A stretch of DNA of 64,000 bases, taken from contig OY783210.1 of NCBI GenBank assembly GCA_963678705.1, positions 14,633,331 to 14,697,330 of the forward strand, in the 5' to 3' direction. This stretch comes from Panorpa germanica. Lineage: Eukaryota; Arthropoda; Insecta; Mecoptera; Panorpidae. Below the pieces are notes generated by a model. It was not told the DNA's origin. It searched no databases and saw only the letters and a list, made by a program, of their open reading frames with translations. Of this stretch, positions 10,678-22,697 are shown one piece after another; position 1 is the stretch's first letter, and every line of letters begins with the position of its first letter. Made by a program: the position numbers and the translations under genes.

Positions 10678-11599
10678 TATATTGATTTTTAATTAAGAGA
10701 ACTGAGTTCCGTCCCGCCAGACCAAAAACAAACACTGGCAAAATTTTCAAGCCCTTTTATACGAAACGGACACTGGTTCTGAATGTGGATATTTTGTATA
10801 CTGTTGGTTCACTTAAGATGCCTCGAAAAATGCGCCTAATTCGTAAGCAATTTAACTAACTGTTAACTGTACATTTTAGCAAAAGAATGACATAATTTAA
10901 AACGTCGGACGAACAACAAAAGATCATAAAAAACGGTAAACAAATTACTAATTATAAATATGACACCATTACAAAAAAATATGTGAAACAAAAAAACATA
11001 TACAAGTATGTATGTATGTACATTCATTTATATATATGTATAATTACTCGTATTACATAACTTTATCATCAATTTAATTCACTAACACATACAAAGTATA
11101 AAGATTATGTTATCTGTAATATCTTCCTCCTGCTCGTTCTCCTTCTATTCCCCTTCTTCCCTGGAGTCCCTTTGATGTGACCACGCACTCCCCGACTTCC
11201 TGTACGATGCAAACAAACACACTGCGTACGACTCTCCGAAATATCGTATGAATGGAGAATATATTAATCAAATCAATTAAACCAGTGGCCAGTAAGTAGA
11301 GGCCCTTGTACTGCATTCTCTATTCAAACTTATCTACTGTGTGTTGGCTCTTTTATTAGAAATCTTGGCCATCATTAATTTAAATGCTAAGTGAGTATGG
11401 GTTCCCTTTAGTCGGTGCATCAAGCTAATGGACCATCCGTCGATTTGTCTGGCTTTGTTGTTTAGTAATGTGGTTGTCTTCTATTGCTTCTATTGTTTGT
11501 CTAATTATGTAGTTTCTTGCCTTAAATTCTTTAAATTGTGCTATGTTCGTACATTGATATACATTTATAGACTATCACCATCTTAAATATCAAATGTTT
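10678..11599. other. No gene recognised; TATG microsatellite
   Basis: A short TATG repeat lies near 11006-11022. The 68-codon minus-strand frame at 11110-11316 has no recognised feature. Confidence 0.45.
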
Positions 11600-11604
11600 T
11601 CATT

Positions 11605-11745
11605 AGTGCAAAGTTCAAACTTGCCACAAGCTAATATCAAGGTTAATTTTATAATTCTTTTATAGAAATTAACTTGCAGTGTAAATTTTACACTTACTGG
11701 CTTGCCACACGCTAATTCCAAGGTTCTTGTTCTATTTGAGTAGTA
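11605..11745. repeat. Cluster of the dispersed CTTGCAGTG / GCTTGCCACA motifs
   Basis: Two units here pair AACTTGCAGTGTAA with GGCTTGCCACACGCTAATTC. Similar units occur at 17450-17505, 18300-18330, 19186-19615, 36120-36230 and 51835-51975. They look like pieces of one old interspersed family. Confidence 0.45.
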
Positions 11746-11990
11746 ATATTACCAATAAAATTTCTTTTCAAAACAATCGTAAGAAAATTAATGTTGTTAT
11801 ATCGCAAAACATCCGTTTCAACATAGGTCGGTGTAGAGTTCATATATTAGAAGTGCAAGTTTTAACAGTAAAAATCTAAAAATGTAGTACTGATAGGAGT
11901 ATTAAAAGATGATCGTATGAAAATTGGTTTTCTTGGGAACGTCCGTAAGACGCTAACGTTTAAATTAAAATACTGACTAACAATAAAACC

Positions 11991-12475
11991 TCATTCCCAC
12001 TCACTGTTTTGATATTTATTTTACTGTTTTTATCTATTATTTTAATCAAGATTTCAGGTTTTCAGAATATTCATTCCTAGTCACATTCGTGTTTTAATTT
12101 GAGTTTAGTTAATTTAGTTGGCACATATGCTTCTTTAGTAATATACATTTTGACAGTTCGACAGTTGGATAAAATTGAAGGTGAAATAATTAAACTTGCT
12201 AGAATAGAAATAGAAATTGTTATTATTTCTTTATTTTTGACAAACTGACACACTGAATTCTACTGCATTTTGACAGATTGCCACATTTTGGAAGATATAA
12301 TATAATATAATTTTTCTTAATTTAATATTTTTAATTTAAAACATTGAAACTTGTAAGCTTCTAAAAAAACTAAGAAAACTTAAAAAATAAATTTAACTAA
12401 AAATGATACTGTGAATGACTAAGCGTATTGCCATATGCTAAACAACACAAAACTAAATTAAATCAGTGGGAATGA
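11991..12475. mobile_element. MITE with TCATTCCCACT ends, copy 1
   Basis: Inverted ends share TCATTCCCACT, and the body of 485 bp is AT-rich and non-coding. Copies or relatives are at 13620-14440 (inverted), 52306-52552 and, with the same terminal motif but a different core, 25874-26091. Confidence 0.6.
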
Positions 12476-13619
12476 TACTTTATAATACAACTTAATCAAA
12501 GTTAAGGTAATAACAAAAAAAATCAGTTTAAAATACTATCAACAATAATTCAAGAAAATAACAAGTGATGTTTCAACTAAACAAATTGCATGATATAATA
12601 AACACATTTATAAATATAAATAAAAGACATTCCTTTAAATGGATATTCTTATTCATTAATCAAAAAAAATCTACACAAAAGAACAAATTAGTTTTGTTAA
12701 AACATGTTCATGGACTTGGCCATTCAATGCTAAGTAAGGATAAAGAGCTAACGGTACTGTTTATTCGCCAACTCGCCTACTCTAGTCGGGATTACCTTAT
12801 TAATAGTGAGGCTTTAGTGCGATTAACAAATTAACACATCACACAAATAATAGCGAAAAGTCAGAACCACCAAATGTTGGCAACAGTTTATTTTGTGTCA
12901 ACAACAAACACCGCAAATATACACAAAACCAAAATTGGTTAATATCTGAAACAAAAAATTTATTCCAAAAAAGAAACGATAACAAATAGAACACTATAAA
13001 ATTTTTAGTACTAAAAACATTTTACTCTATTCATTAAAAGCGCAAAAAATTCTCCGTTAGTCAAAAATTGTACCAATGATTAGTTCCCACTGAAAGATTA
13101 AAATAACTTAACTGTGATTTACGTAATTACAAATTCATTAAGAAAACGATATACCTGTATGTAAATAATATTTCTATGATAATAAATAACAAGTTTTAGC
13201 TAAGGTGTTCAAACTCGTACCTTCCATGTAATAACTGATTTATCATCATGGGAAGTAGGAGTAGTTTTAATTTACTCTCTGTAATGATTAGTAACGACCG
13301 TGACGTTAGTTTCCTATAGACTACAACTACAGACAGTGTACAGGTGTTTATACGATATTTTCTTCACGTACCTAAAGTAATTTACATGATGAATTTATTT
13401 TCATGCATTTTTATTTCTTGTTTACCAGACATCTGACTCGAGATCGTAACAGGGACGAATTGGTCGCATTTGTAAACTTTATTCAGCAAAGATTAATATT
13501 TGGTAGTTAGTTCATATCGATTAATCGTAGTGTTTGCCGATTATTCGAGGTCGAATGGGCGTTTGAAATATAGAAAATACTAACATAAATACTAATTTAA
13601 ATATAATAAGTATTAAGTA
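12476..13619. other. No gene recognised
   Basis: Contains an 89-codon frame (12565-12834) with no recognised domain. The second half of that frame is less AT-rich than its surroundings. Otherwise low-complexity AT sequence. Confidence 0.4.
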
Positions 13620-14440
13620 TCATTCCCACTCACTGCTTTAATTTAATTTTGTATTTAATTTAAATTGTTAATACGCGTAGTCATTCACAGTACCATTTTT
13701 AATTTAATTCATTTTTTAAATTTTCTTAGTTTTTTTAGAACCTTATGTCCCAATGTTTTAAATTAAAAATATTAAATTAAGAAAAACTATATTATATTAT
13801 AACCTCCAAAAAACCTAGAAAATTGTGTTGGAGTGCAGGTTTGAAACTTGGAATTAGCGTTATTTTTGCTTGGTGTACAAAGCTTGATATACAAGCTAAA
13901 TGCAATGTTGCTACTAGAATAATATACAACACAACTCTAAACGAATAATTAAGCATTAAAATTAGCTATCTAGTAGCTTATTATCCAAGCGTTCTATGAA
14001 ATTTAGTATGCTCATTTTATAAGCGTAGCGCAAACTTGCTGAAAGAGTAAAATACATACGTTTTCCAATTGGAACTAGCTAATCCTGCAAGGTTATTCAG
14101 CTTGGTTACATATAATTTTGCACCAACCTAAATTAATAAGCTTAAAACTAGCTAATGCAGAGCTATAGTAGCTAATGTAGAGTTTATATTTAAAAGAAGT
14201 TTAATGTCAGTTTGTCAAAAATAAAGAAAAAAAAACAATTTCTATTACTTATTATCAATTATCGAAAACAGCAATTTTAATTATTACCTTACCTTTAATT
14301 TTGTCCAACTGTCAAAATTTATATTACTAAAGACGCATGTGCACCAATTAAATTAACTAAACTCAAATTAAAAGACGAATGTGACTAGGAATGCCTATTC
14401 TAGAAATCTAAAATCTCAAAAACAATAAATTAAATATCAA
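13620..14440 (-). mobile_element. Inverted copy of the TCATTCCCACT MITE with an insertion
   Basis: The flanking parts (13620-13800 and 14190-14440) match the 12 kb copy in reverse. The middle, about 13800-14180, is extra DNA that carries GGAATTAGC and AAGCTAAT motifs of the dispersed motif family. The far terminus is lost. Confidence 0.5.
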
Positions 14441-14824
14441 GGTTAGTACAGTTTCTTATTTACTGTAATAAAAATACTTAGCAAAAAAAGTTTATTTTGC
14501 ATTTGAGCATTGAAGGTTATGTTTTAATGTTATAGTCATCCAACAATTTAACTTGAACATAATTTTATAGACAGAAATTGATTTCTCTGACAAAATTCAT
14601 TTCTTTGTTCAAAATACAAAAAATCAACAAAATATTTCCAATTTTGAATATATGAATTATTTCAAAATATAGGATTTGTTTATTTAATTTGTATATAGGA
14701 CTTGCAGCTTCGCCAACAACTCTGATATCTACAAATAATGGCGTTTAATCCTGGGCGCCGAGAGAAGGGTGCAAGGAGGGAGATACACAGAAAAAGATTA
14801 AGAAATTTTTTTTTTATTCTTACA
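14441..14824. other. No gene recognised
   Basis: AT-rich DNA between the MITE and the next repeat copy. Confidence 0.45.
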
Positions 14825-15000
14825 AGTCACTGTTGAATAAAAACTTAAGTCGTCTAGGTTGTTGTCTAAATTTGTTCAACACCTTGTCAATGAATTCAGC
14901 GTCATCCTCTACCTTTTTCCTATGAACACTGAGCATACACCTGAAAATAATCCTGACGGGGTCCATGTGTTCAGTAAAGTGTAATAATCCGACATGTCAG
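14825..15000 (-). mobile_element. Second coding copy of the 7.4-kb-type element
   Basis: The minus strand encodes RCMLSVHRKKVEDDAEFIDK and on to NKFRQQPRRL in one frame. The start segment (near 14960-14985) joins this part directly, so the middle found at 7.5 kb is deleted. Confidence 0.45.
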
Positions 15001-15754
15001 AGCATCGAATGCCAACTAACATTCTATTTCAAAGTCCACTCGACCATTGATACAACGTATGACTGAATATAAAAGCAACTTAAATATAAAATAAATGTTT
15101 CTCACAGGGTTCTAGTTAAGGGCTTATCTCACACCTAAATACAGCCCTGTACTTGTGTGGGGGTACTCTATTCCGTGTATACCTATTAACATTTACATTT
15201 TGCTTGCACTCTGCATTCATTTCGTTGCCCACGTTGCATAGTGTGTGAAAAGATACTGCGATTGATAATAACCCTATAATAGGGTACCTGGATGAACATA
15301 ATAGGGTACTAGGGAACATTAAAAGGCGCCTGATTAGACCGGGAACTTGTTAGAACAGGATTTGCTAAGTACATACTAAGTAGCAAGCTGCTATACTTCA
15401 TCTTAATGTGTGTGAATAAGAGTGGAAAATTATTGTGGATATAAAACTTTAATTATTATTGTTGTTATTTTTTCTCAACAAGTTTTTAATTAATACCTAT
15501 AAAATTAATAAGGGTATTAATGTTCGTATAAATATTAAGCTACAGAAAGATTACCTTATGAGAAACAATAGAATAAAAAAATAGTTGATGCGCTGTCTCT
15601 TTCGCACTGTCTTACATGCGCAGAAATAAAAAGAAACCTATGACGTCATTTGTCGGATCTGCGGACAACTTTACCTTCTTATACTAACCAACACATGATT
15701 TGTTTATGTTGGGTTTTAATATGTTGGAGTCTTTTAAACTTCAGTACACGTGAG
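15001..15754. other. No gene recognised
   Basis: A 67-codon minus-strand frame at 15116-15319 has no features of note. Confidence 0.4.
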
Positions 15755-15865
15755 TACACTGTGGAGCGAATGTTTGATCCAAATGATTTATTTATTTTAT
15801 TAATTTGTTGATATTATTGACACTGTGTAACAAAAACTTTTAAGTATAAAACCTTTCTTTGTTCC
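15755..15865 (+). mobile_element. Internal fragment of the AAGCCGGCT-type MITE
   Basis: Shares GGARCGAATGTTTGATCC and the following TTATTTATTTTATTAATTTG block with 22430-22545 and, inverted, with 29.9-30.2 kb. It abuts the next element directly. Confidence 0.6.
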
Positions 15866-16135
15866 AGCTAAACTGATTTCAAATTGGTTTTGACCACGTT
15901 TTGAGTGACTGTGTTTCTTGGTCGCAGGGCAATTACGTTGTATGCTATTGATGGTGACAACATGAGCAGAGATGTGGACAAATATTATTCAAAATTATTT
16001 AAATATACACATACATACAAATATCTCATAATACGACACAATAAAATCCCCTGTAATGCTATTGTTAATAATTCTATAGAGTCACGAAATATGGCTCGAC
16101 TAGTTTGCAATCAGTCGACCCGTGTGCAGACGGCC
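15866..16135 (+). mobile_element. GGCCGTC-type MITE, left-truncated copy
   Basis: Matches the right two thirds of 34968-35349, including the end CAATCAGTCGACCCGTGTGC and the terminal GACGGCC. The left end is replaced by a different MITE (15755-15865). Confidence 0.6.
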
Positions 16136-17508
16136 TAACGAGGCATATTTTTATATGATTCTATATACATACATATATCTTGTTAATAATACAGAATGGT
16201 TTCTATTTCTCCAGTAGGTTTGATGACATTTAATCCTACATTACATATTATCATTGACAACACATCTGGCCGTGGTTTTGCGCGCTGTCCGTGCCGTCCA
16301 CACATTCAATACACAAATATATCACCTCAAAGTTAAATATCACATTACAATAACATATCTCCATCGCCATTGCTGATTACACACGTTCCATCGAGCAACT
16401 GTTGACGTTTGTATTATTGTATTCTATTTTTATTCGCCTGTTTTCATACAATTACTAATAGACATCAATATTGTTTGCTTAAGTCTGACGTCTCGTAGCT
16501 TTGTATTTCAAAATCAAACAGATTTGTTTATATTGTCTAATGTACTAGTATATGACATATATAGTACACATATAAGACTCACATATTGAAGGCAAACATG
16601 TGAATCAAACGTTCACCGCATCGTTTCATAGACTTCAACATATACATATTCGATTTTAATTAATTATTAATAAATAAATATTGAATTAACTGTTGAACAA
16701 TGTTCAGCAGTGATAGACCCACAACGGTCCAACTTATTCAAGTGTGTGTGGGGCCCTTTAGCCACCTAAGACGCTCAAAACTGTTCTAATCACCACAGTT
16801 ATTGTGGTTTTTTACCACATTTTACAGCGTGGTCTAATTATAAACTAAAGTACAATTCTAAGCACCATTGTACATTAAAAATAACAAACCCGTCGTTGTA
16901 TTGTTCCGTTCATTTTCTGTACATGAATGAAAGCATCGTTTTGCCTTTCAACGTATTGTTCCTGCTACACAATACCGTTCCATTCTGTGCAAGATACAAC
17001 AATTTCCTGGCTTTCTGTGAGGTAGGATGTTTTTACATTTTTCAATACACATTTTTTTTTAATCACTATCTCACGTCGTTTTGTATCCGTACTTTACAGT
17101 TAGTTTTATCGATTTTATTTTATGATTTAATAGCATAAATATTATAATTATCATAATTGTAAGTTAACTTTAAACTCTAGTATAGGAATTCATTACATAA
17201 CCTTGCACAATATGTGTTACAATCTGAAAAAATATTAAAATGATTACGTAATGTTAATGTGGTGGTACTATGAGTATATACTCGTAGTATATTATGTATT
17301 AAATGTATGTAATTTCATAATTCGAAATATTTAACATTCCTGATAGATTACGGCCGGTAACCTGTGAAATCTGCGATGTTAACAGAGATGGATTGGGTTC
17401 GCGGGCTAAAATATATAGCTTGAACAATCGAATATGTATATTGTTACCCAGGTAGACAATTGTTACGCAGTGCAAAATTCACTCTTTCTAGCTTGCCACA
17501 ATCCAATT
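16136..17508. other. No gene recognised
   Basis: Near 16590-16620 a short piece (TGAATCAAACGTTCACCGCA) matches the end of the AAGCCGGCT-type MITE. Part of a dispersed motif cluster lies just before 17505. The 80-codon frame at 16896-17138 has no recognised feature. Confidence 0.4.
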
Positions 17509-17512
17509 TTAA

Positions 17513-18269
17513 CCCTCCGTGTGAACACTATATTTTTCGAGTCATGGTGTGTACACTGGGTCTTTGAGGTAACAGTTGAGTTTTTCCAGTTTTCTAAGCT
17601 TTCAAAAAATCTCAAAAAATTCTGGATTACTTCTTGAGGTGTCTATTACATGGTCCAGAAGTTGCCAAAGTCCAAAGTTTGAAACCGTACTTAATAAAAA
17701 TTTACAAATAGTGAAAAACGCGGAACAAACAAATATTAAGATAAACGGTTGTAGATTTTTTTATCTTATCTTTATTATAAGCTTTCAAAAATGTAGTGTC
17801 TTTGGCGTGGGTACAAAAAAGGTTGAATTATTTGTGCACCTGAAATGGGAAATATTTTACGGATTCAGGCATGTCATAATAAACGAAATGGTGATTATTC
17901 GGCACAAAATAAGTTTTTATTGATGAAAATACAAAAGATATTATTAAGTTACCTATCTTCAAAAACTTATTGTAATAAAAAAATGAACTATTAAAAAAAA
18001 ATCTATATATATGTACAATAATACAATAAATAATTTTATTTATTTCAATTTACTAAGATTGGAAAATATTAACTTCGTTTGTACACTGACCCTTTTAGAG
18101 AGCGAATTGCTGGTAATGAACTGCCAGATCCTGAAGCTTCTGGAGCCTTAAGTACAACTACCTAGATTTTTTAGAGGGCATAGGTGAAGGGCGCTCTATA
18201 CTCATGAGAGATAAATAATAATCTGAAATTTCAACTGTTCCTTAAAAGACCCAGTGTACACACGCAGGG
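17513..18269. mobile_element. piggyBac-type non-autonomous element
   Basis: Flanked by TTAA at 17509-17512 and 18270-18273, the invariant piggyBac target. The ends are CCCTCCGTGTG (left) and, inverted, CCCTGCGTGTG (right). An inner block, GTGTACACTGGGTCTTT, is also inverted at both ends but sits about 25 bp further in on the left, an asymmetry typical of piggyBac ends. No transposase sequence is recognised in the 757 bp. It sits inside a copy of the dispersed motif family. A relative lies at 43744-44646. Confidence 0.8.
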
Positions 18270-18273
18270 TTAA

Positions 18274-19185
18274 GATTCATATTCTACTTCATGTAGTCAT
18301 GTAGAAATTGTCTTAGAGTGCAAGGTTCTCACTATTAATCAAATATTAATAGAGTCAAAAATTACTAAGATATCATCGTGGCCTATTATTAATCAAAATA
18401 ATTTTAACAAATCTAATTGAGTCTAAGATAAATATTTTGCTGGCAGTTTTTATGGTGTCGTGGCTTCCAATATGTGGGCTACCCCGCTGTCTGATATGTT
18501 TATGATTATGTTTGTACATAATCAATTTACTTTAATAACAACCAATCCTAGAAAATATAAATCTAGTTCAAGGATCAGACCAGAAGACCCAATCGAACAA
18601 TGTGTTTCTATTTTCTATTTTACTTTCTATTAAAAAATAACTGGATCATAAAATATATATTAGAAATATATTTATAGATATTACAATACAATGTAATAAA
18701 TTATGTTATATTGTGTTTAAAAATAAATAACTAAAAAAAAAAAACAATTTCTTCTGAATCAACATAAATTTGTAGGTTATGTTAAGTCAAAACATTTGTA
18801 AAGTAGTTTGTTTAGGCTATTGGTTCACCGTTCTCCGTTCTCCGTTCACCCACTGTTCAGTTAAGTTCATGTTTAATTTATTATTGTCTCCCGTCTATTT
18901 ATAGATAGAATTTGACATGACCTGCCACGCCTCTTTGGCGAACGCAGCCACGCGCTAAAATACCCGCGCCTTTGCTTACAAGCACGTTTATATTGGTTTA
19001 CAACCGAGAAATACAATCTTGTTGTACACTAGTTTACAATACACATAGATAGACATAGACAACAATAGTAAAAACAATCATGTGTTGGATCACAATAGAG
19101 TAAAAAAATGAAAAATCTATATAGATTAAAAGGAAAAAAAAGAAGATTTCAAAGTACCTATAAAAGTTTTTATTTATTTTATATT
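18274..19185. other. No gene recognised
   Basis: Contains a short CCGTTCTCCGTT duplication near 18832 and a GC-richer patch near 18910-18990. No coding evidence. Confidence 0.4.
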
Positions 19186-19615
19186 CGCTGGTAGAAAATT
19201 ATTTTGCAGTGCAAAAAATTTTCATACAGAAATTGTCTTGCAGTACAAATTTTATTTTCTACCTGAGTTTAACATAGCTCTATATTCGATAGTGTTTTTA
19301 TTCTAGGTAGAAAATCGTTTTGCAGAGTTAGTACAGACGTACTAATTTGCCAGGAGCTAATTCCAAGTTTCATTTTGTATTTTTCATATAGAAATTGTCT
19401 TGTAGTGCAAGCTTCATTTTCTACTTTGGTTTGATGTAGGTCTATATCCGATAATAATCTGATAAACACCAATCGATCGCAACTTTCCAGAAATGTGTTT
19501 CTAAATCAATTAATGTGGACTGAAAACCTGCCCATATTGAAAAGATAACACTTTAATTAGCTTGTAGTAAGCTAAAAAATATAAAAATGCATTACAAGAT
19601 AATTTTCTACCTTGA
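19186..19615. repeat. Largest cluster of the dispersed GCAGTGCAA motif family
   Basis: At least three units of AGAAATTGTCTTGCAGTRCAA followed by ATTTTCTAC, with an inverted partner AGCTTGTAGTAAGCT near 19560. Together they look like tandem or nested remnants of one element. Confidence 0.5.
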
Positions 19616-19825
19616 GTGGTACTAAATAAACTTTTCGGATTAATTTGGGTTTGCTTATTTCAAATATTTTGTTGATGTTTTGTTGAGGCATCCATCTTTA
19701 AACATGGCGGTCAAAAACTATTTTTTATTTACAGATAAACCGTGCTGCAAACTAGAACACTGCACTAAAAATTACTAATTATATTCAAAGACAATTTTTA
19801 AAAGGAAATAAATTAACAATTAACT

Positions 19826-19950
19826 TTAATCGTTAATAACCTCTATAATAATGTGGCTACTTTAAAAATAACTGGACATTTGAGGTCCTCGTGCCAACCT
19901 TATCAATGTATAGTACAATTTCATAGAAAGTAACAGATAGTTTTGTTGTA
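19826..19950 (-). repeat. Fragment of the GGGCTTGTGTCC TIR element
   Basis: Matches 43050-43150 in the same orientation (ACATTTGAGG...CCAACYTTATCAAT.TATAGTAC). The rest is missing. Confidence 0.5.
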
Positions 19951-21960
19951 AGTACGCATAAGTCGTACTTATCCTTTCTATTTTTAATATAAATGTTATT
20001 TATGTTATAAGAATTATATTATGTTATCTTTAATTTTAGTATTAATATTGTAACAAATAATTGTTTAAAGTTAGCGCTTGTAAACATTGACTCTGGTCTG
20101 TGGATATTTATACTATTTTAATACTGGTAATACCGTATCAGTGTTGTATGATGTAAAGTTAACAAATAAATTGTTAATATACCGATCGGTATTGCTTGTA
20201 GAACGCCAGTCTCATCAAAAGTCTCAACCGAGTCTCAAACTGAGCCTCAGAGCATGATTATCAGTTTTACTTCGTTCGTACAATAACTCTAATTGTAACA
20301 TCAAGTATACTACTGTAAGCACGTTTTCACTATTAATCAAATTATAGCACTAAGAATTACATTTTGTTTTATATCTGACATCTTTATTAATCTAATAAAA
20401 TACTTTTGTAATTAAGTATGCAGATATAATATTACAACGAATAAATGATATATTTTAATAAAAGTGTTTGTATTAATAGTATTTAAAAGATACTAATTGT
20501 TCCAACGCCGTATGTCGCAACGAGGTTATACTTTAGACCGCTCAAGTATTATCAAATTACAACAATACTCCGTTTTAACAAGAATCCTGTTAATCATCTT
20601 AAAGAGAGTTAATTCTTATCAACGTGAGTGATTCAAGAAGGTGGATGATCGTCAACTGAAGAATCTACTTCCAGGAACTAGCAACACGGCGTGATGTATT
20701 AGCAAGCTGAGTAATCTCCTTCTAGAACGAGCATCAGACCTCTTTTTACAACATTGATGTCAGGTGTAACATCCGCCCCTCGAATCTTACTCACAACAGT
20801 TTATAAGCCTATTGCGAATAAAGAGTTTATGAACCGTCAATTTTAAAATTGTGAATGAATAAAAAATAATATTAATTTAGAAAATAACACATAACAATTT
20901 TGGCTTACTATCTCCATCTTACCACCCCATGGTAAGAACGCCTAACATAAGATGACAACAGTACTGCTTCTACCAATGTTAGTAATCTATCTAAATACTA
21001 ACTACACCAAATTGCATATATTAAGTAACTCAGTGTTCCTATGAAAAGTGTGACTTTTTCAAAAAAACGGTTTTCAAAAATCGAATCCAGCGTTAACATG
21101 AATGGAGTCTTATAATCTTGGCCTCAACCATCTCGTTCACGAAGAGGACAATATACAAATATGAAAAACAATACTTTCTTATTGTGATTTCAAATCGGTT
21201 CCATAGATTTCAACTTTTAGAAAGGCAATAAACGAGAACCTTTCCTTTGGTACTAAAGTTACCTATTTTACTAAAGTTCCTTGTAACTGACAGTTTATAG
21301 ACGTCGACGTATAGATTTATGCTGTGTCTGTTAAATAATTATTACCTTTAAGGTGAGAAATAATTACTCTTTAGGTGTATGGTTTAACAAATATTTTAAT
21401 ACCTTTAACTTGATCTAAGCTAAACTAGACTATAAATCATCCTGACCTCATCTACTGGCTTTAAACACATGCAGACTACTTTCCATTACTAAGCAAACAA
21501 TACTATTTTTAAGGATTGGCTTTTTACTACACCAAGAAGCGTATGAGTACCATACAAATAAATCATTCAATTATACATGCAAATGTTTATTAACAATTGA
21601 TTTTTATATGTACAAGTATTTAAAATTCAAAGCAATGATATTTACAAGTATAGGTATATGCAAGTGTCATGAATCTATAAGATTGTGTGGACTGGACTAC
21701 CAGACAATCATAAATATGTCACAGCGTAAACAGGGGTTCCCAAGGATTGTCAGCGTAAGATAAAATGTTTAATTTTTTACCTTAATTATTCTTTTTATTT
21801 TTTAGACATACATATTTATACATTGCATTTTACATTACATTTTAAAGGTTTGTATAATTACTTTTTGTGATCTTATTTTAAATCAAATACAACTTTTAAT
21901 ATTTGGCGGGATTTAGTCATTTTTTAAATCTCATGTCTCCCCGTTTTTATTAATATGATG
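19951..21960. other. Unassigned 2 kb
   Basis: Stretches at 20060-20290 and 20500-20800 are more complex than the flanks and contain AATAAA signals, which could suit an old LTR. No paired terminal repeats or coding parts were found, so no call is made. Confidence 0.35.
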
Positions 21961-21967
21961 TAAGTGG

Positions 21968-22205
21968 TCATCCATCGATATACATTACATGCAAATTTCA
22001 GAAGTGGGTCCCCAAGGTTTGACAAGACGTGACAGGGGGGAGGGGGAAGTCATGAGCTTGTAAAATTCGTCTTTCATATAAGCATGATAAAAACCAAATA
22101 AGACAACATTTTTTTCCTAAACAAGACAAGTGTTTCACCATATGTAACTTTGCGAACGGGAGTGTTAAACAACCACGAAATTTCTGTGACGTAAATTATG
22201 AATAA
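21968..22205. mobile_element. Possible MITE with GACGTGACAGGGGGGAGG core
   Basis: A GTGGTCATCCAT segment on the left and a weak inverted partner near GTGACGTAAATTATGAA on the right enclose a G-rich core at 22028-22046. The inverted ends are poor. Confidence 0.3.
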
Positions 22206-22323
22206 TACCTAATCAGTTGTTAGACTTAGTCCATGTAGAATTTCATAGTTTCCAGCGGATGTCAGCCAAAGCGTTGCAAAATGTATTCGTCTTTGGATTT
22301 TGAAATTTATTTTAATATGTCTA

Positions 22324-22697
22324 AAGCCGGCTTCGGACGATGCAGTGAACGTTTGATTCAAATGCTTGCCTCCAACGTCTGAGTCAAATATTGTAAGATT
22401 GACATGGCAAGTTTCCTGCTACACGGTGGAACGAATGTTTGATCCGAATGATTTATTTATTTTATTAATTTGTTGATATTATTGACAATGACACTGTTTA
22501 ACAAAAACTTTTAAGTAAATAAAGAAACCTTCAAGTATAAAACCTTACTTTGTTGGACGATTCGTGCAGCAGTGCATGACATGTGGTTCAAGTGTAAAAT
22601 TCCTTTGTTGGACACATTTAGTTCCAACATCGGCCTCACGAAGCGTCAACAATCAAGCGTTGGGAGGTGTTTGAAGCATCCTTTTAGCTGGCTTAAG
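22324..22697 (+). mobile_element. AAGCCGGCT-type MITE, copy 1
   Basis: The left end AAGCCGGCTTCGGACGATGC and the right end (inverted AAGCCAGCTAAAAGGATGC) match imperfectly. The body contains TCAAACGTTCACCGC-type sequence in inverted form. An opposite-orientation copy is at 29902-30234 and a fragment at 15755. TTAA-like flanks are present but not exact. Confidence 0.6.

Noticed and set aside
12565..12834. 89-codon frame as a small gene
   Set aside because: No recognised domain, no splice context, and its first half is low-complexity AT-driven sequence.
17576..17923. 115-codon frame inside the piggyBac-type element
   Set aside because: It is not similar to piggyBac transposase.
20060..20950. 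Solo LTR
   Set aside because: AATAAA signals and higher complexity only; no paired repeat, TG...CA ends or TSD could be shown.
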